A stretch of 64,000 bases of DNA from Anaerolineae bacterium (GTDB taxonomy: Bacteria > Chloroflexota > Anaerolineae > Promineifilales > Promineifilaceae): contig JAHDWL010000004.1 in NCBI GenBank assembly GCA_023384355.1, positions 88,606 through 152,605 on the forward strand. The letters are read 5' to 3'. Below, piece by piece: positions 25,395 through 34,797 of this stretch. The translations under genes were made by a program, and so were the position numbers. Every line of letters begins with the position of its first letter. Position 1 is the first letter of the stretch. The notes beneath the pieces are model-generated. The model made no database searches, was not told where the DNA came from, and saw nothing but the letters and a program-made list of their open reading frames with translations.

Positions 25395-26900
25395 TTAGTC
25401 CTGATTTTTATCGAGCGACAAAATTCCTGTGAATGACACCCCATCATTCAGGAACTGCATCCCGGAGATTTTCTCGCGAGCTACAGGCATCGGGATATAA
25501 GCAATCAACATATCGGCCACCACCCCCAACTCCTCGGCACGATATAATTCTGCTGGATATGTCCCCAATATTACGTCGTTTTGGCCAATTAACTGAATTT
25601 CAAAATTGCTGCGTTTTTTCCCGGCATCGTAGAAGGGTTGATTTATTACGGTCGTTACGTAACTGACGATCTCGCCCGCTTCCAGGTCGGCCGTCACCAG
25701 AAGACCATCCCCCGTGATATTGGCTGCAGATTGCTTTCCCCGGAGAGATTGATCCACCAACAACCCCTCATAGGTATAATCCGAAACCCATTCCGGGCCG
25801 CAATAACTCATCATATCATGCGTAGTTTTTGGGCTTAACAACGTCTCCTCTGACGTGTCAATCCCGTACACACCAATGGACCCATCCGGATAGGGAAAAT
25901 GCGGATCGACGCCTGCCGGGTTTCCACACGGGGCATGACGGCGACCGAAATTATGCCCAATCTCATGGCCGGCTGCGGTCGCGGCACCTTCTCCAAAATC
26001 AACCCCAACAGACACGCGCTGACCAATCCAGCCTAATCCCGACGTGCCACCTGTGAACCAACTGCCGCCGTTCGGATTGCTGTTAGGCACCAATCCATAA
26101 TAGATATGCCCGGATTCCGGCCCAATTTCCCGCGCCCAAATATTGGTTAATTCCACCAACAACCGTTCCCATTCCTCCCCCCGCCGCAAATCGCCAGTAA
26201 AGGTCACCTGGTCATGAATAGTCACATTGATGTGGCTGATAGGAAATGCCGATAATAGCCATTGGCTTATCGGATCATGTCCAGCCGCCTGGAATGTCAA
26301 ACCTGTGACAGTATCCTTGTAAATAATCGGCACGATGGTCAAATCGAGGGCAGGAACATCCCGAAATACGAATTTACTCTCCAGAGCATTATTATTTTCA
26401 TTTTCTTCCCCAATTTCATCGAACCCATCGATCCTGGCTATCAAGGTAATTTTCCCCTTCAGCCAATCATCAGGGAGATTAAAGTTAAACGTTGACTCTA
26501 TATCGCCAGCTATCGCCAACGTGGGAACCGGTTTCGGTTCAGAAATTATCGAGCCAACGAACTGCCCATCTCGATATGCATCGACAGTTACGGAGGAAGT
26601 GTGTGAAGTTCCGCCTGGGTTTACCGAATTGACGAATACCCGCAGCAGGGCAGGTTTTCGGGCAACGAGGGTTACGTCGTTATACTGGTTTTGAACAGAC
26701 TGGTAAAGCCCCATGTGGGTGATTACCAGATCACCCGTTTTTTGTTCAGGCCTAACGGGGACGATTGGCATGTAAGCAACGTATACCCCGTCAGCCTGGT
26801 TTGCAGCGAGGGCTGAACGTTTGGAAAAAATAATAACAAATGCAGCAATTACCAGTGTCAATACGACGAAAGCAATGAGCCTCGTTGTTCGAACTCCCAT
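25395..26900 (-). CDS. Secreted metzincin-type zinc metallopeptidase
   Basis: 501 residues; the ATG at 26900 is chosen because GGAG lies 6 bases upstream. A signal anchor (about 8-28) is followed by an Ig-like/CARDB-type domain (about 55-175, with the EENENNNALESKF edge). The protease domain (about 180-370) carries the zinc signature HEIGHNFGRRH (HExxHxxxxxH) and a Met-turn in HDMMSYC, which define metzincins. A beta-rich C-terminal region (about 390-500) may bind substrate. It should cleave extracellular proteins. It converges with the HAD gene, their stops only 2 bases apart. Confidence 0.85.
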   Translation of the reverse strand: MGVRTTRLIAFVVLTLVIAAFVIIFSKRSALAANQADGVYVAYMPIVPVRPEQKTGDLVITHMGLYQSVQNQYNDVTLVARKPALLRVFVNSVNPGGTSHTSSVTVDAYRDGQFVGSIISEPKPVPTLAIAGDIESTFNFNLPDDWLKGKITLIARIDGFDEIGEENENNNALESKFVFRDVPALDLTIVPIIYKDTVTGLTFQAAGHDPISQWLLSAFPISHINVTIHDQVTFTGDLRRGEEWERLLVELTNIWAREIGPESGHIYYGLVPNSNPNGGSWFTGGTSGLGWIGQRVSVGVDFGEGAATAAGHEIGHNFGRRHAPCGNPAGVDPHFPYPDGSIGVYGIDTSEETLLSPKTTHDMMSYCGPEWVSDYTYEGLLVDQSLRGKQSAANITGDGLLVTADLEAGEIVSYVTTVINQPFYDAGKKRSNFEIQLIGQNDVILGTYPAELYRAEELGVVADMLIAYIPMPVAREKISGMQFLNDGVSFTGILSLDKNQD

Positions 26901-27047
26901 AAACATCTCCCACGATTTCTGGATACGTCGGGCGGAGGGTTCAATCCGGGGAAACAGCAGGCTCCACCCCCAATCGAATTAACAAATACCCGGTCAGGGT
27001 GCCACAATGGTTGGCTTCGACGTACCTCGCTAATAGTAGAGACTCAT

Positions 27048-27085
27048 AATTAAAATCCGCATTACAAAGAAACTGTAATGCGGAT
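27048..27085 (-). terminator. Intrinsic terminator of topA
   Basis: A perfect 12-base inverted repeat, ATCCGCATTACA (27055-27066) and TGTAATGCGGAT (27074-27085), with a seven-base loop. Read on the minus strand it is followed by TTTTAATT and lies about 50 bases after the topA stop. The rest of 26901-27137 holds nothing I could identify apart from the leader of the metallopeptidase gene. Confidence 0.8.
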
Positions 27086-27137
27086 TACACCCAGGATGTA
27101 TTCTGTTTTATGAATGAAAGATTAGCTGTATACGTAA

Positions 27138-29573
27138 TTAAGGTGTGGTCTGTTTTTCAGTGAAACTGCCCTCTGACAGCATCGTGTGAGCACAAACGGT
27201 ACACTTCGCGGTCTCTTTATTTTCCTGAACCATGACGCCCCCGCAAACCGGACATGGTTGCGAGATCGGGCGTTTCCAGCTTGTCCATTCACAGTTGGGG
27301 TAATTACTGCAACCATAAAATATTCGGCCGCGTTTCGATCGCTTTTCGATGAGATCGCCACCGCAGTTGGGGCAATTTACGCCAACCTTGACCAAAATTT
27401 GCTCAGTGTAGCGACATTTCGGGTAATCGCTGCATCCAATAAAACGACCAAATCGTCCCTGCCGATATACCAGGGGATGGCCACTCAACGGACAATCCCG
27501 CCCGACATATTCCGGCTCTTTCTTGATTTCCAGTTTCGGCAAGGCACCATCTGCTATCGCCAGTTCCTGGGCGAATTTTTGATAAAACTCGTCGATGACA
27601 GGGACCCATGCCTTGCCTTCCGCTATATCATCCAGTTCATCTTCAAGTCGGGCAGTAAAATCAACCGACACCACATCTGGAAAATATTGAACCAGCATAT
27701 CGTTAACGATAGAGCCGATTTCGGTTGGTTGCAATCGTTTCTGTTCCTGATCGACGTACCCTCGTGCCTGGATCGTTGATATGATCGAGGCATAGGTGGA
27801 GGGGCGACCTATGCCGTGTTCTTCCAGAGCCTTGACCAGCGACGCCTCGGAAAACCTCGGCGGCGGTTGTGTGAAGTGCTGGCCGGGAAGCAAGTCAAGG
27901 AGGTCGATCGGTTCGCCGATCAAAAGATCCGATGGAACCTGTGGCTCATCGGGGTTTTCGCCGGTATCCTCATCCGGGTCATCAGTGCCATAAACAGCCA
28001 GAAACCCGCGAAATGTTAAAGTCGATCCGGAAGAACGGAAAAGATAGGGGCGTTGCTCTCGTGGAGTCGCGGCTGGTCCAGCCCAGATTTCAGCAGATAC
28101 CGTGTCATACAACGCCGGAGCCATCTGACTGGCTACAAATCTGTTCCATATTAGACTATAAAGCCTGAATTGATCCTTGGACAGATGTGGCTTGATGGCA
28201 GAAGGTGTTCTGTCCACAGATGTTGGCCGAATTGCCTCATGTGCTTCCTGAGCAGTTTTGGACCGCGTTTTATATACTGGTGGCTTTTCGGGTAGAAACT
28301 CCGGCCCAAATGCGCCGTTAATGAATTCCCGCGCCTGTTCTTGGGCCAGCCCGGCTACCGACACGCTATCCGTTCGCATGTAGGTGATCAGGCCTGTATC
28401 CCCCTCGCCGATTTTAACACCCTCGTAAAGCTCCTGGGCGACGCGCATCGTCTTGGTGGTTCCAAATCCAAGCCGCCGTGAGGCTTCTTGCTGCAATGTG
28501 CTGGTTGTGAACGGAGCGGCCGGGCGTCGTGTCCGCGTCCCGATTGAGACATCCCCAACTTCCCAACTTGCCGTTTTTAATACATCCAAATGGGGGGTGA
28601 CGACCGCTTCGCTATTCAATTCAGGTTCAACACCATTAAGGCGATGCAGGCGGCCGATGAAAAAGGGACGACGACTACCATTGCCACGCGGGTCAACCCG
28701 AAATTTGGTCTGGCTTAACTCAGCGTCAATAGTCCAATATTCCTCGGAATTGAACGCCTCAATTTCCCGCTCACGTTCCACGACCAGGCGAACGGCCACA
28801 GATTGAACGCGTCCAGCCGACAGGCGTCCATGTATCTTCCGCCACAGTAGCGGACTAAGTTGATATCCAACCAGCCGATCCAGAATCCGGCGGGCTTGCT
28901 GGGCGTCAACCCGATTCATATCGATATCGCGCGGTTGTGTGAAAGCATCGAGGATGGCCGATTGGGTGATTTCATGAAACACAACCCGCTTGACACGAGT
29001 CGGGTCCATCTCGGCCGCCTCCATCACGTGCCAGGCTATAGCTTCACCCTCCCGATCAGGGTCAGTTGCCAGGTATATCTCGCTTGAGCGTGCCGCGGCT
29101 TCTTTCAATTCCTTAACTAACGGGCGTTTATCATTGGGCACGCGGTATTCAGGGGCGAAATCGTGATCGACATCGACGCTCAGCCGGGATTTCAATAAAT
29201 CCCGCACATGGCCAAGGCTGGATTTAACAGTATAGTCACGACCCAGGTAACGGCCGATTGTCTTTGCCTTGGCCGGCGACTCGACGATTACCAACTTGTC
29301 TCCTCGTCCATTAGAGCCTTTGGCGCTTTTAATGGAAGCTTGGCTTTTTTTCGCGGTTTTGCCCTGGGCAGTTTTCTCGATTTTTGATTTCGGCGGCTTG
29401 GGCAACCCATCGTGTGCCGGTGTATGTCCCTGCTTATAAATTGTGCCGCCACATACAGGGCATTTCCCGCGTGTCCCCGGCGAGCCATTCGCCGCCCATT
29501 CGGGAGCAGGATCCAAAATCGGTCGTTTTTCTTTGCATTTAAGGCAATAGCCTATTATTTCTTCGTTAGTCAT
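27138..29573 (-). CDS. topA: DNA topoisomerase I (type IA) with N- and C-terminal zinc modules
   Basis: 811 residues. It relaxes negative supercoils. A short N-terminal zinc module (YCLKCKEKR ... CPVCG, about 9-44; DUF5679-like) and a basic linker precede the TOPRIM domain (LVIVESPAKAKTIG, ATDPDREGEAIAW). The active-site tyrosine lies in GLITYMRTDSV. The C-terminal part (from about 690) has three topoisomerase zinc ribbons: one with CPLSGHPL/GCSDYPKC, one with CPNCGG/GCSNYPNC and a last CPVCGG/CTVC. The N-terminal zinc module is extra compared with the E. coli enzyme. It lies downstream of manC with a 17-base gap. Confidence 0.96.
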   Translation of the reverse strand: MTNEEIIGYCLKCKEKRPILDPAPEWAANGSPGTRGKCPVCGGTIYKQGHTPAHDGLPKPPKSKIEKTAQGKTAKKSQASIKSAKGSNGRGDKLVIVESPAKAKTIGRYLGRDYTVKSSLGHVRDLLKSRLSVDVDHDFAPEYRVPNDKRPLVKELKEAAARSSEIYLATDPDREGEAIAWHVMEAAEMDPTRVKRVVFHEITQSAILDAFTQPRDIDMNRVDAQQARRILDRLVGYQLSPLLWRKIHGRLSAGRVQSVAVRLVVEREREIEAFNSEEYWTIDAELSQTKFRVDPRGNGSRRPFFIGRLHRLNGVEPELNSEAVVTPHLDVLKTASWEVGDVSIGTRTRRPAAPFTTSTLQQEASRRLGFGTTKTMRVAQELYEGVKIGEGDTGLITYMRTDSVSVAGLAQEQAREFINGAFGPEFLPEKPPVYKTRSKTAQEAHEAIRPTSVDRTPSAIKPHLSKDQFRLYSLIWNRFVASQMAPALYDTVSAEIWAGPAATPREQRPYLFRSSGSTLTFRGFLAVYGTDDPDEDTGENPDEPQVPSDLLIGEPIDLLDLLPGQHFTQPPPRFSEASLVKALEEHGIGRPSTYASIISTIQARGYVDQEQKRLQPTEIGSIVNDMLVQYFPDVVSVDFTARLEDELDDIAEGKAWVPVIDEFYQKFAQELAIADGALPKLEIKKEPEYVGRDCPLSGHPLVYRQGRFGRFIGCSDYPKCRYTEQILVKVGVNCPNCGGDLIEKRSKRGRIFYGCSNYPNCEWTSWKRPISQPCPVCGGVMVQENKETAKCTVCAHTMLSEGSFTEKQTTP

Positions 29574-29590
29574 TCAATTTTCCAGCCGGT

Positions 29591-30676
29591 TTAGCTGTAT
29601 GGTTCAAGTTCAGTGCCTTGCAACTCGTTAATCACTTTCTTCACAAGCGGAATTTGATCCTTGTGAACAACCAGAATGGCATCATCGGTATTGACAACGA
29701 TCATGCCCTCCAGTCCGACCGCAACAACCAGTTTATCGGATTCGTAGTTATATATAAGGCTGTCTGACGTCCCGGCGTCAATGACCAATCCTTTCGTGAC
29801 ATTCTCATTTTGGGCGGGATTGAGGGTTTCCTTTAAAGCATATAAAGTTCCCGGATCGCTCCAGCCCATATCGCTGTGCAACACAAGGGCATCGGAAGGA
29901 TCGAGATGAGTCAGAATCGCATCATCAAACGTCACAGCCGACATGGAGGGATAAATCTCTGCTAAAATCGCCTCGTAGGTATCCTTGCCGATGTTTTCTT
30001 CAATTATTCGTAATTGATCCCACATTTGATGTGAATGGATCTTGTACAACTCACGAATATAAGCTGGTGTCGTGACGAAAAACCCGGTATTCCACACATG
30101 CGTGCCCTGCTCAAATATTTGGCGGCAATAATCGAGAGCCGGGCGGTAGGTCAACGATTCAAACCCATAATATGGCACATTGCCCACTTCGCCGAGTGTC
30201 TCGCCCAAACCGATCCACCCCAGGTTTTCATTTGGAAAGCGAGGGGTCTCGCCGATGAATAATATATTCGCCTTACCTTCACTGACCAGAGCCTCTGCAA
30301 CCCCCATAAGCTCTATAAAGGCGGCTTCATTTTCAATGAAGTTATCTGACCACAGGATCGCAACAGGATCATGCTCGTTCGATCGACCTAGATGAGCCAT
30401 GGCCAACCCGACGGCCGGGCCGAGATCGCGTCGTGCCGGCTCAAAAATAATATTGGACACCGGCAATTCGGGCAACTGTTGATGAATCAATCCCCGATAT
30501 CGCGCGTTCGTCGCCACATATATGTTCTTGTAGCCATAGACAGGGGCTACACGACGTGCCGCCAACTGCAATGTCGACACCTCGCCAACGATTGGCTCGA
30601 ATTGCTTCGGAGAACTTTGCCGACTTATTGGCCATAAACGACGTCCTGATCCGCCGGCAAAAATTACGATACGCAT
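29591..30676 (-). CDS. manC: Mannose-1-phosphate guanylyltransferase (GDP-mannose synthesis)
   Basis: 361 residues from the ATG at 30676, which gives the normal MRIVIFAGGSGRRLWPISR start; an in-frame TTG two codons earlier is less likely. Nucleotidyltransferase motifs: the GTP-binding loop FAGGSGRRLWP, PKQF with the catalytic Lys, IFEPARRDLGPAVGLA and SDMGWSDPGT. It makes GDP-mannose from mannose-1-phosphate and GTP. The C-terminal cupin isomerase domain of bifunctional ManC is absent, which fits a separate ManA at the window start. It begins 7 bases after dprA. Confidence 0.94.
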   Translation of the reverse strand: MRIVIFAGGSGRRLWPISRQSSPKQFEPIVGEVSTLQLAARRVAPVYGYKNIYVATNARYRGLIHQQLPELPVSNIIFEPARRDLGPAVGLAMAHLGRSNEHDPVAILWSDNFIENEAAFIELMGVAEALVSEGKANILFIGETPRFPNENLGWIGLGETLGEVGNVPYYGFESLTYRPALDYCRQIFEQGTHVWNTGFFVTTPAYIRELYKIHSHQMWDQLRIIEENIGKDTYEAILAEIYPSMSAVTFDDAILTHLDPSDALVLHSDMGWSDPGTLYALKETLNPAQNENVTKGLVIDAGTSDSLIYNYESDKLVVAVGLEGMIVVNTDDAILVVHKDQIPLVKKVINELQGTELEPYS

Positions 30677-30682
30677 GCTCAA

Positions 30683-31849
30683 TTAGTCCTTGAGAGGGTA
30701 ATTTTCAGTTTGTGAACCATCATCTGCGGCCACATCATAGGAAGGCCCCGGTTCGCGCAGACGGATGTAATTCATCCCGCCAAGCTGCTGGACCATACCT
30801 TTCAATTCCATGACTGTCAGGGTGCTGCTAACGAGACTGCTGGGCATTCCTGTCAATCGTTGAAGATCATCTACATGTATCGGATGGGAAGACAGTTGGG
30901 ATATGATAGCCGCTTCTTCCGCCGTCTCCGGCAGGACTACCTGAGCAACCGCTTGTTCATTCACCATCCTCAGATTTAATTCTTCCAGAATGTCATCGAC
31001 CCGCATGACGAGCTTGCCGCCCTGCTGGATTAAGCGATTCGTACCCAGGCTTACAGGGCTGTGTATGTTTCCGGGAACGGCGAAAACCTCACGATTTTGC
31101 TCCAGCGCAAAACGGGCAGTTATCAAGGCGCCACTCTTTTCACCCGCCTCAACCACGAGCACACCGAGAGACAGCCCACTAATGAGACGATTGCGCGCCG
31201 GGAAATGAGCGCTCTCAGGTTCCGCGCCAAAAGGGTAATCGCTCATGATCACTCCTCGGCCGTTAACGATCTCTCGCGCCAAATCGCGGTGTTCGGGCGG
31301 GTAGATTTTATCAATACCCGACGCCATGACGGCAATCGTGCGCCCCCCTTCTTCCAGCGCGGTCCGATGGGCAACAGCATCTATCCCGCGCGCCAGCCCG
31401 CTTACAATGGTAACGCCACTTCGAACGAGACCGGATACCAATTCATGGGCCACCTGTCTGCCGTATGCAGTCAGTCGGCGCGTACCGACCACGGCGACTG
31501 CCCATCGGTCAACTGTCTCAAATTTCCCTCGCAGGAAGAGTACAGGCGGGGATGCCGGGATTTCGCGCAACAAATCAGGATACGATTCGCTCTCCCAGGT
31601 GACAACAGAGGCACCGCTCGATTCAACCTGAGCGACATACCGATCGAGGTCGAAGGTCCGGCGTATTTCGTTGAAGCTTTGAATTGCGCGAATATCCAAC
31701 CCAATTTCGCGCAGTTGTTCATCGGAAGCTTGCCACGCCCGATCCAGAGACCCGAAGTGACCCAGCAACGCCTGAACTTTCGCAGGACCAATTCCACTTA
31801 CATAGTTGAAGCCTAACCAGTATTTAACCTCGGACATCGGGCGAACCAT
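30683..31849 (-). CDS. dprA: DNA processing protein DprA
   Basis: 388 residues (a second ATG at 31837 is possible). A helix-hairpin-helix-like N-terminus (VSGIGPAKVQALLGHFGS) is followed by the extended Rossmann domain with VVGTRRLTAYG, SGLARGIDAVAHRTALE, FPARNRLISGLS and GALITARFALEQNREVFAVPG. A C-terminal winged helix (about 305-370) is present. DprA loads RecA on incoming single-stranded DNA during transformation. No competence genes are adjacent; dprA here sits between rimM and manC. Confidence 0.95.
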   Translation of the reverse strand: MVRPMSEVKYWLGFNYVSGIGPAKVQALLGHFGSLDRAWQASDEQLREIGLDIRAIQSFNEIRRTFDLDRYVAQVESSGASVVTWESESYPDLLREIPASPPVLFLRGKFETVDRWAVAVVGTRRLTAYGRQVAHELVSGLVRSGVTIVSGLARGIDAVAHRTALEEGGRTIAVMASGIDKIYPPEHRDLAREIVNGRGVIMSDYPFGAEPESAHFPARNRLISGLSLGVLVVEAGEKSGALITARFALEQNREVFAVPGNIHSPVSLGTNRLIQQGGKLVMRVDDILEELNLRMVNEQAVAQVVLPETAEEAAIISQLSSHPIHVDDLQRLTGMPSSLVSSTLTVMELKGMVQQLGGMNYIRLREPGPSYDVAADDGSQTENYPLKD

Positions 31850-31898
31850 CGCTCCCCATCAATCAATATGCTCATGAGGTTATATGAAGCCGACCAGT

Positions 31899-32486
31899 TT
31901 ATTCGTCCGCATTATTGAGTAGACCTGGCATCGATTTAATTACCATCAGACTATTGGCAAGGTCGATTTCCTGGATTACATCGGGAATATCCGGCAGAAG
32001 GTACTCAGTTCCAGGCCCCCTGACGACAAACACATTGTTCGCGCCGGTTTCCAATACCTCTATCAGCCTGCCAAGATGTATGCCGTCACTGGTATACACG
32101 GCAAGATCGATGAGTTGATGTAGGAAGTACTCTCCCTCTTCAAGAGGGATGGCCTCTGATTCAGGTACCTGCAGCAATTCACCACGTAACGCCTCAGCTT
32201 CCGTGCGTGTCGGATATCCCACCAGTTTAAGCAAGACGCCCCCCTGATGAAAGCGGACACTTTCGATTTCGACGAGGCGCGGAGATCTTTCGCCAAGGTA
32301 TACAGACTCAAGCCATTTGAAACGTTCCGGCAGATCGGTAAGAAGTTCGACTCTCACCTCACCGTTGATCCCGTGAGGTTTGATGACGCGGCCAATGGCC
32401 AAAAAATGAGGCTCGGCAGATTGATCTACTGAGCCTCGCCCGGCGTTCTTTGGTTCAGGCATGATCGGGAGATTATTATCGCTCAA
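31899..32486 (-). CDS. rimM: 16S rRNA processing protein RimM
   Basis: 195 residues from a TTG at 32486 that has AGAGG 8 bases upstream; an ATG at 32462 is the alternative. After a roughly 27-residue unconserved extension comes the RimM N-terminal barrel (IGRVIKPHGINGEVRVELLTD) and the PRC-barrel domain (FLHQLIDLAVYTSDGIHLG ... DIPDVIQEID). It assists 30S head maturation and binds S19. Its position in ffh-rpsP-khpA-rimM is the standard order, but trmD and rplS do not follow. Confidence 0.94.
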   Translation of the reverse strand: MSDNNLPIMPEPKNAGRGSVDQSAEPHFLAIGRVIKPHGINGEVRVELLTDLPERFKWLESVYLGERSPRLVEIESVRFHQGGVLLKLVGYPTRTEAEALRGELLQVPESEAIPLEEGEYFLHQLIDLAVYTSDGIHLGRLIEVLETGANNVFVVRGPGTEYLLPDIPDVIQEIDLANSLMVIKSMPGLLNNADE

Positions 32487-32497
32487 GCCGCACGCCT

Positions 32498-32743
32498 CTA
32501 GCGCATTTCGTCCGCTTCGAGCAATTCCAGTTCCACCCGTCGCCCTTCCTTCGCGGCCCTGACCTGCATCAGCGCGCGGATGGAATCAATAACGCGGCCA
32601 CCCTTTCCGATGATCCGCCCCATATCCGGCGCTGCCACGGCCAACTCCACAACGGTCGTCGCCCGATCCCGAACCTCAGTGACAACCACTTCTTCAGGAT
32701 GATCGACCAACGATTCAACCAGGAAAGCAACAAGGTCCTTCAT
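32498..32743 (-). CDS. khpA: KH-domain RNA-binding protein KhpA
   Basis: 81 residues forming one KH domain with the GxxG loop in MGRIIGKGGRVIDSIRALM. It is the YlqC/KhpA family, which binds RNA and, with KhpB, influences cell division and sRNA function in Gram-positives. It lies 6 bases after rpsP and 11 bases before rimM, the conserved location of khpA in bacteria. Confidence 0.93.
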   Translation of the reverse strand: MKDLVAFLVESLVDHPEEVVVTEVRDRATTVVELAVAAPDMGRIIGKGGRVIDSIRALMQVRAAKEGRRVELELLEADEMR

Positions 32744-32749
32744 GAGGGT

Positions 32750-33259
32750 TTATTCTTCCTCGTCAGCATCCAGCGCCGCATCGACGGCTTCAACAAGGTC
32801 ATCTACCGCGTCTTCAACCTTCTCCGCAACTGCGACAACCGGAGCAGCAACGGCCGCCGCGGCGTCGCCAACGGCGTCAACCGCTTGCTCAGCAATCGAT
32901 GGTTCAGTCCCCTGCACCGCAACGGCCTCAACGACCGGTGCGGCAACCTTCGGAGCAACGCCAGTGTATTCTGTAACCAGCGCATCCAGGGATTCACCGG
33001 CGTGGTATCGAGAGAGACGTTCGAACGTGCCCTGCTTGTTGAGCAAAACACGAACAGCGTCCGATGGCTGTGCGCCGACACTCAGCCAGTACAAGGCGCG
33101 TGCCTCGTCGATCTGATATTCGGCCGGATTAGAGAGGGGGTTATAGTAACCAATACGCTCGACAACGCGGCCGTCGCGTTTGGATTCCTTTTCTGCCACC
33201 ACAACACGGTAGCTGGGTTGGCGTTTCTTGCCGGTTCGACTCAAACGAATTCGTAGCAT
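32750..33259 (-). CDS. rpsP: 30S ribosomal protein S16 with a long acidic Ala/Val-rich C-terminal tail
   Basis: 169 residues, about twice the usual S16. Residues 1-85 are the standard protein (MLRIRLSRTGKKRQPSYRVVVAE, RIGYYNPLSNP, YWLSVGAQPSDAVRVLL). Residues about 95-169 are a low-complexity tail rich in Ala, Val, Asp and Glu with helical periodicity (AVDAVGDAAAAVAAPVVAVA, then an acidic end in DADEEE). The tail is not part of the ribosomal fold, and its function is unknown. It is cotranscribed with ffh and khpA. Confidence 0.93.
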   Translation of the reverse strand: MLRIRLSRTGKKRQPSYRVVVAEKESKRDGRVVERIGYYNPLSNPAEYQIDEARALYWLSVGAQPSDAVRVLLNKQGTFERLSRYHAGESLDALVTEYTGVAPKVAAPVVEAVAVQGTEPSIAEQAVDAVGDAAAAVAAPVVAVAEKVEDAVDDLVEAVDAALDADEEE

Positions 33260-33307
33260 TTTCTAAATCATCACTCCGTATTTAAGAAAGAATTATTCTT
33301 TCATGAA

Positions 33308-34645
33308 TTACATTCGTCCACCCAGAAGAGAGGCGAGCGCGTTGCGCCCTCTCCCGCCTTTTTGGAACTGCTTCATCATTTCCTGCATTTCGCGGTGCTG
33401 TTTCAGCAACACGTTGATCTCTTGCACGGTCGTGCCGGACCCACCGGCGATCCGTCGCTTGCGACTGGCCTTAAGAATTCGGGGATTGCGTCGTTCTTCG
33501 GCTGTCATGGATTGAATCATGGCCTCGATGCGCTTAAGGTCCTTTTCGGCCGAGCTGAGATCTATATCACCGGCCATCTTGTTGATGCCGGGGATCATCT
33601 CCATTATTTTGCCAATCGGCCCCATTTTCTTGACTTGCTGCAACTGCTTCAGAAAGTCATCAAGGTCAAACTCGCCGGATGCCAATTTCTGGCTTGCCCG
33701 TTGAGCCTCTTCCATATCCATTTCCGTCTGGGCTTGCTCGATGAGAGTCATCATGTCGCCCATTCCCAGGATACGGCCGGCCAACCGGTCGGGATGAAAA
33801 ACTTCTATCGCGTTAAGCTTTTCGCCGGTGCCCAGGAATTTAATCGGCACACCGGTGACTTCACGCATCGAGATCGCCGCGCCGCCTCGGGCGTCACCGT
33901 CAATCTTGGTCATGATCAGGCCGGTCAATGTAACCGCCTGGTGGAAGTCCGTGGCCACACGAACGGCTTCCTGCCCAGTCATGGCGTCGGCCACGAGCAG
34001 GGTCTCAATGGGCTGGACCTTGGCTTTGATCCCTTTTATCTCGCCCATCATCATTTCATCGATATTCAGGCGGCCGGCAGTGTCGAGGATCACGGTAGTC
34101 GCACCGGTGGATACCGCCTGCCTGACCCCGTTGGCGCATACCGTCACCGGATTGGCATTAATTCCTTCACTATAAACCGGAATATCAAGTTGTTTACCCA
34201 GCGTCTCGAGCTGGTTGATGGCCGCCGGCCGATAGACGTCTGCTGCCACGAGTAACGGCCGCCGGCCCTGCTTCCGCAAGTGAAGGGCTAACTTCCCCGC
34301 CATTGTAGTCTTTCCGGCACCCTGCAAGCCAACGAGCATGATAACCGCTGGTGATTGAGCGCCAAGATTCAGCCGTCCCGGTTCGCCAAGAGTGCGGACA
34401 AGCTCGTCATGAACAATCTTGACCACCTGTTGGCCAGGGGTGAGGCTGCGCATGACCTCTTGCCCAATGGCGCGCTCACGCACACGGGCAACAAAGTCCT
34501 TGACTACCTTGAAGTTAACGTCCGCTTCAAGCAAGGCCAATCTGACCTCACGCATCGCGAGATCAACATCAGCTTCGGTCAGCTTGCCACGTTTTTGTAG
34601 ATTGTCGAAGACGGACTGCAACCGCGATCCAAGTGTTTCAAACAC
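33308..34645 (-). CDS. ffh: Signal recognition particle GTPase Ffh
   Basis: 445 residues. The N domain (about 1-90), the G domain with GLQGAGKTTMAGKLA, DTAGRLNID, TKIDGDARGGAA and GTGEKLNAIEVFHPDR, and the methionine-rich M domain (about 300-445, ending in a QFQKGGRGR region) are all present. It binds 4.5S RNA and signal sequences to target membrane proteins. It is the first gene of the ffh-rpsP-khpA-rimM-dprA-manC-topA minus-strand run. Confidence 0.97.
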   Translation of the reverse strand: MFETLGSRLQSVFDNLQKRGKLTEADVDLAMREVRLALLEADVNFKVVKDFVARVRERAIGQEVMRSLTPGQQVVKIVHDELVRTLGEPGRLNLGAQSPAVIMLVGLQGAGKTTMAGKLALHLRKQGRRPLLVAADVYRPAAINQLETLGKQLDIPVYSEGINANPVTVCANGVRQAVSTGATTVILDTAGRLNIDEMMMGEIKGIKAKVQPIETLLVADAMTGQEAVRVATDFHQAVTLTGLIMTKIDGDARGGAAISMREVTGVPIKFLGTGEKLNAIEVFHPDRLAGRILGMGDMMTLIEQAQTEMDMEEAQRASQKLASGEFDLDDFLKQLQQVKKMGPIGKIMEMIPGINKMAGDIDLSSAEKDLKRIEAMIQSMTAEERRNPRILKASRKRRIAGGSGTTVQEINVLLKQHREMQEMMKQFQKGGRGRNALASLLGGRM

Positions 34646-34729
34646 AGATTCACCATGTGCAAGGATTGATTTGCAAGGTTTAGGATTCTAACGTAGCCGG
34701 CAAAGTGCGTCAAGAAGCAGGCACGCACC

Positions 34730-34760
34730 AAGACCCACCCGCCTAACACGGATGGGTCTT
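34730..34760 (-). terminator. Hairpin between metK and ffh, candidate metK terminator
   Basis: AAGACCCACCC (34730-34740) and GGATGGGTCTT (34750-34760) form a stem of about 11 base pairs with one mismatch-type pair (A-C) and a nine-base loop. No strong T run follows on the minus strand, so the termination role is uncertain. Confidence 0.45.
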
Positions 34761-34797
34761 TCTGAGTCTCTATTGTACCAGTTATGGTCGACAGAAA

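Noticed and set aside
26901-27137. Possible regulatory RNA in the gap between the metallopeptidase and topA
   Set aside because: Only the topA terminator hairpin could be supported; no known riboswitch core was found.
32742-33116. Ser/Ala/Thr-rich open frame on the plus strand
   Set aside because: It is the complement of the low-complexity rpsP tail and not a gene.
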